64,000 bases of DNA from Aurantiochytrium sp. KH105 (lineage: Eukaryota; Sar; Bigyra; Thraustochytrida; Thraustochytriidae), in the NCBI GenBank assembly GCA_003116975.1, contig BGKB01000080.1, positions 62,001 to 126,000 of the forward strand, read 5' to 3'. Of this stretch, positions 56,557-64,000 are shown one piece after another. The notes under the pieces are model-generated. The model saw only the letters and a program-made list of their open reading frames with translations. It had not been told where the DNA came from and searched no databases. The first letter of the stretch is position 1. Each line of letters starts with the position of its first letter. A program made the translations under genes and the position numbers.

Positions 56557-58145
56557 CTACAATTTATCGGAAACGAAACGACGAAAAAGGACCTCGTCGC
56601 GACCCAAAACTTCTGTGAGAGGGCCAAACACGCGCGTGAAGCGATCTCTTGCAATAGCGAGTGCAGTAATTGCCGTCTCGGCGATGACCGAGGCTGCTCG
56701 TGGTCGGTCTGTGATAAGCGCAATTTCCCCAAACCAGTCGCCAGCGCCAAAGCACGTCACGAGCTGACCGCGATCCGAAGCAGACAATCGCTGCTCGCAA
56801 CGCGCTGTTCCATCCAAAATTACATACATTGTGTCTGAAGGCGCATGCTGTCTTACGAGAATGTCACCCACGCTAAAATTCTCCACAGTGGCTACATCGG
56901 CCGCAAGACGTCCAACTTCAACGTCTGAGAGCACAGACGTGCCAAAAACAGGTACCTTGCGCAGCACAGCGGCATGAGATTCGCTTCGTGTGCTCTTACG
57001 AAACGAGTGGAGTAGCGATCTGAACTTTTCGGCGTCAATCGAAAAGACTCGAGCCTTTTCGCTCGTCACAGCGACCGTCGTCACTGCTTTGGTGGCGTGC
57101 AAAAGGTTGGCATGGCCAAAGCATGTTGCGGCCTTAAGCGTGAGGATGTGCTCATCCCGAAGCTCTTGCTTACATTCACCAGCGGCCACAACAAAGAACT
57201 GAGTGGACGTTTCGCCCTGTCTGCAAGCTGTCTCATCTTGCGATAAGTTCATTATTTTGAAGCCCAATTGGACCGCACGGCGCTCGTTCGCGTTGAGCTG
57301 TGAGAAGTAAAAGTCTTTTTCAAGCGCATCGCAAAGAATTTGAAGCTCTCCGGGTGTTGGACCATCGTCAGGCGTGGAGTCCGTCAAGGCCGGAAGGCTC
57401 GTGCTTGCGGAGTCTTCTGTCATGGTAATGGTACGTGCGCATACGGCCCCACGTCTGCGAGGCGGCAGATTTGCTTTGCGGCCCTGTGTTTGCTGAAAGG
57501 GAAGTGTCACATCAGGAACGGGACCGTCTTCCTCATCGTTCTCAAGCTCATCCGCATCGTGTCCGAGTGAAAGCGCGGTTAAACCGGTCAAGGGAATCCC
57601 GCCACCAACGAAATTAGCTGACGTGGGGAAAGTGTTTGCAAACGAGGACTCTCGCGCCTGGTCTGGGAATTGCGCGAACAGATAATCAATCATGTATTTG
57701 ACCGGGTTGTCTGGCGTGTCAACGAGCAATTCTTCAACAAGCTCCTCAAAGAGGCTGTCGAGACGCATCTGCGTAAGGTATCTATATACGAGCAAGATGG
57801 ATCGAAAGAAAGAAACAAAGCATGAATCAAAGGCGTGAGTCTTCTTGTTCTGATGCAAAAGAGTGTTTGCGACTGCGAGGACGGGCAAGACATGGAAACG
57901 TACTCTTCAAGCTGCGCCTCTTCTACTCGAAAGATCTTCGCCTCCTCTTCTTGATTGAGGACAGACGCTTCGCCATCATCCTCACTAGATGACTCGGACG
58001 TTTCAGACTCATCGTCGCGACGCGACGCTTCGTCAATGCCAGGAATCGGGGCTTGCGTCTTGGCGTTCCCAGGCGCAGCTGGCTCAACCGCTGCAGACTC
58101 CTTTCCCTCCGCCGTTGCCGTTGCGTCTGACGTCGGATCTCCCAT
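56557..58145 (-). CDS. PKA regulatory-subunit-like protein (two exons)
   Basis: Two exons, 57904-58145 and 56557-57781, join across a GT-AG intron to give 488 aa; the combined length is an exact multiple of three. The order is an acidic N-terminus, then a dimerisation/docking-like helix pair beginning in exon 1 and continuing YLTQMRLDSLFEELVEELLVD...PVKYMIDYLFAQFPD (about 82-120). An inhibitor sequence RRRGAV (R189-V194) of type I pseudosubstrate form and two cyclic-nucleotide domains follow. In CNB-B (about 335-480) the phosphate-binding cassette is intact: FGEIALITDRPRAASV. In CNB-A (about 215-330) the same element reads FGHANLLHATKAVTTVAV, lacking the Glu and Arg that hold the cyclic nucleotide. 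It would inhibit a PKA catalytic subunit and probably respond through one site. The ATG is at 58143-58145; an in-frame TAA lies upstream. Confidence 0.88.
57782..57903 (-). other. spliceosomal intron, 122 bp
   Basis: On the minus strand the intron begins GTACGT at 57903 and ends TATATAG at 57782. It is phase 2: the codon GAA is split GA/A. Splicing joins the acidic exon 1 product to the docking-helix region of exon 2 in frame. This is the only intron I can support in the window. Confidence 0.8.
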
Positions 58146-58726
58146 CGCACCTTGTCCAAGGAAATCGTCAAGAGACAATTAGTCACGCGCGCGTGTTCGT
58201 CCCCTCGCGCACAATGCGCACGCTAACAAGCTTTTCCTTTCGGGATTGATGGGACCTTTGCCGCCTGGCTTCTGCATCGCCGATGGGACTCGGCCTCGAA
58301 GGTCTTTTTTTTTAACGGCAACTTTTTTATTTCGCGTGTGTGTGGAATCACAACTTCATAAAGAGGGACACAGATTCTTTTGTCGTTGGTTTTTTAAGGG
58401 GTGTAGGAGGAAGAGGGGAGGGGCATGGTAGGGCTAAGTTCTACTTGTATAGGATTCAAGCGCTAGATCTGCTTTCGGCCAAGATCAATTTTTCTTTTGT
58501 GAGATGGTGCTCCGATTTTTTACCTGACTTGATTGATTGTTTCTTGCGCAAATCAAATAAACAGAGGTCCATGTCTCAACCACGCAGAGTACCGTGCTCT
58601 TGTGCCAGCTACAAATCGGCTCGCCGACGAGCTCGCCAACGAGCTCGCCAACGTCGCAAGTCGAGGTGATGAAGTGATGGAAAGTGCTCCTGACCCCATC
58701 GAATCACCTGCCGATCGGGAAAAGAC
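58146..58726. other. intergenic region
   Basis: This 581-bp gap lies between the PKA regulatory-subunit start and the 3' end of the ubiquitin-like gene, both on the minus strand. It contains T-rich stretches and a small repeat CTCGCCAACGAG near 58620-58655. No gene is seen. Confidence 0.55.
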
Positions 58727-59290
58727 TTACACGCGCTTGTAGGGGTTGCAACAGACATCACAAGAATCGCAGCAGTCGCAGCAGGCTTCCTTTGTAGAAA
58801 AGACACAGTCTCGCATGCAATGACCAATGGGTGTAAAGATATAGTCATAGAGGCAAAAGAGAGGTGGCGCGAGAACGTTGCGCCAGAACCATCCCAGACA
58901 GGCCACGATCTTGGGTAGAATATAATACAATGCAATGAGCCCTAGCACGACCGCTATGCCAATAAGAACAGAAAGAACGATGTCAAGTCCTCCTCGAAGA
59001 CGTCTGTGAACTTCGATCGTGTCGCCCTTGCGAATACCATTGTCCGCAAGAGTCAGAGCAGGTCGAAGAGGTCTCCCATTACAAGTGAAAAAACAGTCTC
59101 TTGTTTCGACATGCGACTTTGAAGCGATCGTAAGCACCGTGTCAACATTTGGCCTCGAGTTTGCTGCGTGAAGGCCGCCGTCACACCCCGCGATCCATAC
59201 ATTCATGGCCGAGGACGGCATGGCGAGCCTATTCCTGGTGCCTTGCAGCCTCGTTTTCACCGTCAATTCATGCATGGAAGACGAAGTCAT
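58727..59290 (-). CDS. ubiquitin-like membrane protein ending its UBL in RLRGG, with Cys-rich tail
   Basis: The 187-aa product opens MHELTVKTRLQ (from residue 6), much like the first ubiquitin strands. It continues through DTVLTIASKSHVETRDCFFTCNGRPL and TLADNGIRKGDTIEVHRRLRGG, which align with the C-terminal half of ubiquitin including the LRGG end (residues 97-101). The UBL is followed at once by a hydrophobic helix LDIVLSVLIGIAVVLGLIAL (102-121), a second, shorter hydrophobic segment (about 129-150) and a Cys-rich tail with CCDCCDSCDVCC. The topology suggests a tail-membrane protein with a cytosolic UBL. Whether the Gly-Gly is cleaved by a deubiquitinase is unknown. ATG 59288-59290; a second ATG at residue 6 would still keep the whole UBL. 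Confidence 0.82.
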   Translation of the reverse strand: MTSSSMHELTVKTRLQGTRNRLAMPSSAMNVWIAGCDGGLHAANSRPNVDTVLTIASKSHVETRDCFFTCNGRPLRPALTLADNGIRKGDTIEVHRRLRGGLDIVLSVLIGIAVVLGLIALYYILPKIVACLGWFWRNVLAPPLFCLYDYIFTPIGHCMRDCVFSTKEACCDCCDSCDVCCNPYKRV

Positions 59291-60685
59291 GACGACTTGC
59301 GCAGCAAGCTATGAAGAAAGTCGCGTCACGCCGGCCAGAGCACCCGTAGCGTTTTAGCCCTACACGCGGCGGCCGACGAAGCGGGGACGAAGCGGCAGGC
59401 CCACCAAGCCTCAGGATGAAACGAAGAGAAGACGAGGCAACAGGATACGATCCCGACGACTCCTTTTACTGCGCTTCCGCCTGCTCTGCTCTGCTCTGCG
59501 CAAGCGCGAGCAGAAGCGCCGAGCGAGATCGCTGACGCGTCGCGTCGCGTTACGTCGCTACCGCTCACGGCTGCTTCTTAACGCTCGCTCCGTCGCGCCC
59601 GCGAGAGCTCGCTCGCGGGCGATCTCTGTAGGCAGTTTTGATTTTGATTGATTGAAGAAGCAGCCTCAAGTGCCAAGCACCCAAGCAACCACCTTGAACG
59701 CTGCCAGAGTACGCGGCGATTCTTCACTCCGTAGCCGAAAACCTTTTGGGGGAAAGCTTCGTGATACCCAAGGTGGTCGTGATGGCTTCTCGAGGTCGCA
59801 CTTGCCGCCTTGACCTCGCCTTTGTAGGTGTGCTCGCTCGCGTAGGCCTCTCCACCTTTCTCCTTGCCTATCTCCTTTACATTTTTTATTTCCGCTGTCT
59901 CAGACAGACTTGCGGGGCCACGCACAAGCCCAGGCCCAAATCAAAAGTCAACCCTCGTGGCTGCAGCTGCTGCTGCTGCTGCCAGCGGCGGAGACCCTCC
60001 ACCCAAGCTCACCCCTCGTCGAACCACATCCTCGTCCTCATCCTCATCCTCATCCTCGTCCTCGTCGGCGACGACGGCGATCTGGGTCTCGGGGCCCCAA
60101 TCCGCGATAGCCCCCTTGTTCTCGAAATAGGCCGGTTCGGGCGAGAAGAAAAAAAAAAAAAGGGGAGGAAAGCGAGGAAAGGGAGGAGGCAAAAAAAGCA
60201 GGAAATCAAATCCAAACTGCCGGCCGAGGCGAGCCCAGCCCGCGCGCGGCGAGCGGCGCTTGGCGGGCGGCGCGGCGAGCGGCGCGGGCGCTGCGAGCGG
60301 CGCTTGGCGGGCGCTGCGCTGCGCTGCGCGTGGCGCTGCGCTGCGCGTGGTGCGTGGCGCGGCGGGGCGCGGCGCTTGGCGGCGGCGGCGGCGCGGGCTG
60401 TTTTGAATTTTTTGGCCGATCTATCCATCTATCTCGCTCGCTGCTCCTGTCGCGCCCGGCGCTCGCTCCGCGCTCGAGAGCGCGGCCGAGCGCGGGGCGG
60501 CCGTGCGCGCGGTCCATGGGAGAGGGCGCGCGCGGGAGGCCCTCGAAGTAGCGCGGATAGACCGACGAGACGAGAAAAACAAGGCCAGGCCAGGGCAAGA
60601 TTAGGCAAGGCAAGGCGAGCGAGCGCGCGAGCTAGCTAGCTAGCGAGAACGTTGGAGGCGCTGCGCGCGCCTTGTGCGAGCGGAG
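59291..60685. promoter_or_regulatory. divergent intergenic region of the UBL and SWR1-like genes
   Basis: These 1.4 kb contain (CTG)n at about 59963-59980, CCTCAT/CCTCGT repeats at about 60025-60065, and GCTGCG/GCGTGG repeats at about 60310-60360. A plus-strand frame from ATG 59782 reaches 60639 but becomes low-complexity Arg/Ala after a short N-terminal helix, so I do not call it a gene. Confidence 0.5.
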
Positions 60686-63600
60686 ATGCCGGCGCCCGGC
60701 GCGGATGGCAGGCCGGGGGCCCACGAGTCCGCCTCGCAGGCCTCGACGAAGAGCGCGGCCAGCAAAAAGGCAAGCGCGAGCAAGATGAAGCGGAAAATGT
60801 CCATGTCCTCACAGCAGTCAGCTTCGTCTGCGTCAAAGAAGAAGAGCAATGCTGCGGCTGGCGTCACGTCTGCTGCCACAGGGAGTGGCGGCGGTGGCGC
60901 GAGAGCTGGCACGGCCAATGCCGCCGGTTCTGCCTCTGCGACGGCCGCTGCCGCTGCAGGGGGCGGAGGACATCACGCCGCTTCTGCTGGAGGGGTCGTG
61001 ACCAACAAACCGCGCAGCGGCAGCACCGTCTCGGCTCTCAGCGCCAGCGCCCAGACCGCCGGCGTCAAGCGCAAGAGGCAAGAGAAGAAACCCCTTGCCG
61101 CACGTCAGCGCAAAATGAATGCCAAATTGCTCGACTTTCTCTCCAAGCGCAAGGCGCTCATGGCTCAACGCGAGGTGCACGTTGCCCGCGTCGCCAAGCT
61201 CCGCGCGAGCCTCGGCACAGCCATGATTATCCAGCCGGAAGCACCACGGACACGCTCGCATTGGGACACGGTCTTGGAAGAGATGATGTGGATGGCAACT
61301 GACTTTATTGAGGAACGTAAATTTAAAGGAAGCGTCACCTCGCGACTTGCGTACGCGGCCAAGGTACAGCACGCGGAGCGCCAAATCGCGCGCGAGCTTG
61401 CCGCCAAACGACTCGAAGAGCGCCACAAGTCAATTAGTGACCTTGTGGCCACGCATGTGTGCCGCTTTTGGGATGCCACGCTCCGCAACGCCCGTGAATC
61501 GAAACAGCCCGTGACCAAACAAGTACCTGACTTCGACCGCATTCGCTATGTTCCAGACCGTACCGAGAAAGAAGATGGGTCAGGCTCACGAGGGGAGGCC
61601 GCGTTGGAAGTCCTTCGTTCCGAAGCCGATGAACCCATTGACGAAAAATTAGCAGAGCTGGTGCAAACAGAGGCAGACATTGAGACGCGCGCGCGGAAGT
61701 ACCACGCAGCCTCACTCGCCATCGCGTCAGCGATCTCTTCTTCTTCATCATCCCCGTCTTCTCCGAGCTGGCTTCAGCCTTGGCACCCTGCTCGCACGCA
61801 GCTCGTGGACGACTCTGCCAGGAAAGAGGATGAGGTTAGCGAGGATGAAACGAATGGCGAGTTTGAGGAGGAAGACAATCGAGCAACACGTGCCGCACAC
61901 AACAGTATCGCAAAACTCATGGCTGTCGACGACGACGAGAAGGGCGACGACGATTATGAACCCGAGCAGGATATTGAAAACGCAAAAGGTAGTCAAGAAG
62001 AAACAGCCCTTTGGGCAGATGACGAGGCGTCCATTGCCGAACAGGAGCGTTTATTTCCGGATGGGGATAATCTTGGTGCCACAGAATTGTATTTGCTGTC
62101 GCGCGACCTGGAAAGGCCCGTTGAAGATGTCGTGGCAGACGCTATGCGTCCTCGACGTATGACCGCTCGTGTCAAACGTGGTTTGCGACCCGGCACCGAA
62201 CCTGTTGACGCCGAAGATGAAGAAGACGAGGAGGACGAGAAAATGGCAGACAAGTCCTCAGACGTTGCAACACCCCAAGCTAGCGCTGGCGCGAACGGAA
62301 AGAATGCAAGAAGAGGGAACCACGCCAAAGTCGTCGATGACGACACTGAAATGCAAGAAGCTAAACACGTGGATCAAGAGGACGAGGAGGCAGACGACAT
62401 TGAAGACAGGGAGGAGGAGGAGGAGGAAGAAGAGGAAGAGGTCGCCTCGGATGTCGACGAAGAGGAGATGGGCCGCAGCATTCGCGGTCTCGCTGAGAAG
62501 CTGCCCATTATTCCACAAAAGGATCTCACTGCACGCGTTAAGGCGTTTGCTGCGCTTGCGCGCGCCGTTCGTGCCGCGTGCAAGGCACGGAACAAGGGTG
62601 ATCCTATTCGCGTGCCACCTCGTCTCATGCCACCCTCAGCGCTCGAAAACTTTTTCCCTCACCAACAAGTCGCTCTGCACTGGCTGGCTTCCATGCACAA
62701 ACAACGTCTTGGCGCCGTACTTGCGGATGATCGCGGTCTTGGCAAAGAGGCTGTCGTCGTGGCCTTTCTTGGCCTTCTCGCCGGGGAGGTCGGCGCCTGG
62801 GGGCCTCACCTCATCGTCACAACGCCAGCTCGCGCTTTTCAGTGGCGTCTCCATTTGCTCAACTATTGTCCCGCAATCAGAGTCACGCGGCGCGTTCACG
62901 CTGCCTCAAGTCATCCACAACCGGGAGTTACCATTCTTACCCAGGAGGAGGCTGCCACGAACGAGGCAGCTCTTAGCCGTCAAAGATGGCACACGCTTGT
63001 GTGGGATCTCGTCGATATTGACAAGGATCAAACTGAGGCTGCTGCCGACGCTGACGCCGATGAGGACCACGCAGAGGCCAAGGGGGTCGCTGCGAGTCCT
63101 TCCGTCGTTGGCACCAAGGATGATGACGGAGAGAACGGAGACGAGGACGAGGGCACTGTAGTGGACCCAGAGGTCGTTTTGCGGCGTCTGCCTCTTCTTC
63201 GCAGTACCATGCGCCTGGCCGTGACCGCGGACGAGGCTGAGGCCAAGGCGAACGCCACCAACATTGCCTTCTTCCTTCTCCCCTTTGCATTTTTGGGAAG
63301 CTCCAGCAAAGAGAAGCAATGGGCTTCCAAGAAGTCTGCAAATGCATGGCGTGACTGCGTCCAGGCATTTACGCTTTGCAGGCGGTCCCAGGATATTACT
63401 GGGATTGACGATGTCGATGTCGACCGAGAGACAAAGAACTTTGGACCCACGCCTCTTCAGGTTGTCTACAAGGATCGATTGCTTTCGGCATACAACAAAC
63501 TTACGCAAAAACTGACGCCTCGGGGTAATCGAGATACAAAGACCCGTCATCTTGGCATGTATAGCATGTGCCTCTTCTCCGTCGGCTGCCACCCGGACTC

Positions 63601-64000
63601 GATGTTCCCTCGCGCTGAACGAAGCGCTTTCGCCATGAGTGCCGTCGCTAATGAGATCGCAGCTCTCTCTGCGCGGGGCCTACCGCAAATTGCCGTCTAC
63701 CCGTGGCAAATCCGCTCGGCGCATTTGGGTCTTTTCGAATCGCCTGGTGCTGCGGATGATGCAAGCCTTGAGATCCTCCGGGCGCACGGCATCACACCAG
63801 GCAAAATGGCCGCAGGTCTGCAGCGCATCGAGCCCGGCTTTCTCGCATGGGAACGCAGCAAGAAGCACAGTGAAACTGCCGAGGACAAGGACGACGACAA
63901 CGGCGGCGCAGCAGAGTCGCTCAAACCATGGAAACCTCCTCTTGACACGGCTCTGCCCAGCATGAACGCTGCAATGTCTGCTGCTCTCAATGTATCAACA
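60686..64000 (+). CDS. SWR1/SRCAP-family protein with degenerate SNF2 ATPase, 3'-partial
   Basis: The frame from ATG 60686 is open to the right edge (1105 codons) with no stop, so the gene continues beyond the window. A low-complexity Ala/Ser/Gly/Lys N-terminus (1-150) precedes an HSA domain (about 186-265) with RSHWDTVLEEMMWMATDFIEER and the ISDLVATHVCRFWD end, very like SRCAP and EP400. A SWR1-family acidic element DDEASIAEQERLF (about 445) and a long acidic spacer follow. The SNF2 N-lobe starts near 659 (HQQVALHWLASM). Motif I reads DDRGLGKE (K687 kept, the usual Thr is E688); the DExH motif reads W773-DLVD, having lost Glu; and the LTGTP motif reads VTADE. An acidic insert interrupts the lobe. 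ATP hydrolysis therefore looks unlikely. A scaffold in a histone-exchange complex is inferred. Confidence 0.85.
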   Translation, partial: MPAPGADGRPGAHESASQASTKSAASKKASASKMKRKMSMSSQQSASSASKKKSNAAAGVTSAATGSGGGGARAGTANAAGSASATAAAAAGGGGHHAASAGGVVTNKPRSGSTVSALSASAQTAGVKRKRQEKKPLAARQRKMNAKLLDFLSKRKALMAQREVHVARVAKLRASLGTAMIIQPEAPRTRSHWDTVLEEMMWMATDFIEERKFKGSVTSRLAYAAKVQHAERQIARELAAKRLEERHKSISDLVATHVCRFWDATLRNARESKQPVTKQVPDFDRIRYVPDRTEKEDGSGSRGEAALEVLRSEADEPIDEKLAELVQTEADIETRARKYHAASLAIASAISSSSSSPSSPSWLQPWHPARTQLVDDSARKEDEVSEDETNGEFEEEDNRATRAAHNSIAKLMAVDDDEKGDDDYEPEQDIENAKGSQEETALWADDEASIAEQERLFPDGDNLGATELYLLSRDLERPVEDVVADAMRPRRMTARVKRGLRPGTEPVDAEDEEDEEDEKMADKSSDVATPQASAGANGKNARRGNHAKVVDDDTEMQEAKHVDQEDEEADDIEDREEEEEEEEEEVASDVDEEEMGRSIRGLAEKLPIIPQKDLTARVKAFAALARAVRAACKARNKGDPIRVPPRLMPPSALENFFPHQQVALHWLASMHKQRLGAVLADDRGLGKEAVVVAFLGLLAGEVGAWGPHLIVTTPARAFQWRLHLLNYCPAIRVTRRVHAASSHPQPGVTILTQEEAATNEAALSRQRWHTLVWDLVDIDKDQTEAAADADADEDHAEAKGVAASPSVVGTKDDDGENGDEDEGTVVDPEVVLRRLPLLRSTMRLAVTADEAEAKANATNIAFFLLPFAFLGSSSKEKQWASKKSANAWRDCVQAFTLCRRSQDITGIDDVDVDRETKNFGPTPLQVVYKDRLLSAYNKLTQKLTPRGNRDTKTRHLGMYSMCLFSVGCHPDSMFPRAERSAFAMSAVANEIAALSARGLPQIAVYPWQIRSAHLGLFESPGAADDASLEILRAHGITPGKMAAGLQRIEPGFLAWERSKKHSETAEDKDDDNGGAAESLKPWKPPLDTALPSMNAAMSAALNVST

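Noticed and set aside
59782-60639. Plus-strand ATG-led frame in the UBL/SWR1 gap
   Set aside because: After a short hydrophobic start it is Arg/Ala/Gly-rich low complexity produced by GC repeats, with no domain.
62169-63161. Alternative plus-strand frame in the SWR1-like gene
   Set aside because: It overlaps the HSA/SNF2 frame, which is open from 60686 to the end of the window and carries recognisable domains. The alternative has none.
1-64000. Transposons, LTR or viral remnants, CRISPR arrays, rRNA or tRNA genes
   Set aside because: No reverse transcriptase, integrase, transposase, capsid or long terminal repeat signature, no regularly spaced repeats, and no clear A/B-box tRNA pattern was seen by eye. 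A profile search would be needed to exclude short tRNAs.

Overview
This 64 kb window looks like nuclear DNA of an intron-poor, GC-rich microbial eukaryote, most likely a thraustochytrid (Labyrinthulomycete stramenopile). That placement is an inference from the gene mix and architecture: long uninterrupted ORFs, short intergenic gaps with many divergent gene pairs, PT-rich secreted proteins, a bacterial-type fused anthranilate synthase, a Stealth/GNPTAB phosphotransferase, DegP7/Nma111, AP-3 beta, an atypical Siw14-type phosphatase, and an axonemal DRC12-like protein suggesting a flagellated stage. No sequence search was possible. I support 28 protein-coding genes. Only one, the PKA regulatory subunit gene, shows a clear spliceosomal intron.

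Layout. 0-8.7 kb: 3' part of a secreted Cys-rich PT-repeat protein, a phospholipase C-like pseudoenzyme (-), a long repeat-bearing intergenic region, a coiled-coil protein (+) and a MaoC-like hot-dog protein (+). 8.9-22 kb: GNPTAB-like Stealth phosphotransferase (-), fused TrpE-TrpG (+), NUDT17-like Nudix hydrolase (+), a charged-helix protein (-) and a DegP7/Nma111 protease (+). 22-34 kb: a membrane-anchored glucosidase II beta-like MRH protein (-), class I histone deacetylase (+), an acidic protein (-), AP-3 beta (-) and a membrane-anchored LEA-like protein (-). 34.9-46.6 kb: Old Yellow Enzyme (-), Bud23 rRNA methyltransferase (+), a Ser/Thr-rich HAUS8-like protein (-), a secreted triple-repeat plus vWA-like protein (-), DRC12-like (+), an MFSD8-like transporter (-) and a Siw14-like phosphatase (+). 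46.7-64 kb: DDX47/Rrp3 helicase (-), an orphan (-), mitochondrial bL12 (+), a long coiled-coil protein (-), a glycosyltransferase-like secretory protein (-), the PKA regulatory subunit (-), a ubiquitin-like membrane protein (-), and the 5' part of a SWR1/SRCAP-family protein (+) that runs off the right end.

Most genes are housekeeping (chromatin, ribosome biogenesis, endolysosomal trafficking and tagging, signalling) and do not form one operon-like system. The parts that stand out are proteins that keep a family's scaffold but have lost catalytic or ligand residues (PLC-like, SWR1-like ATPase, CNB-A of the PKA regulatory subunit, possibly the MaoC-like protein), and a membrane protein whose ubiquitin-like domain ends in RLRGG directly before a transmembrane helix. 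An exact 62-bp duplication around a single N at 50030 looks like an assembly scar. I saw no transposon, viral remnant, CRISPR array or convincing tRNA or rRNA gene.
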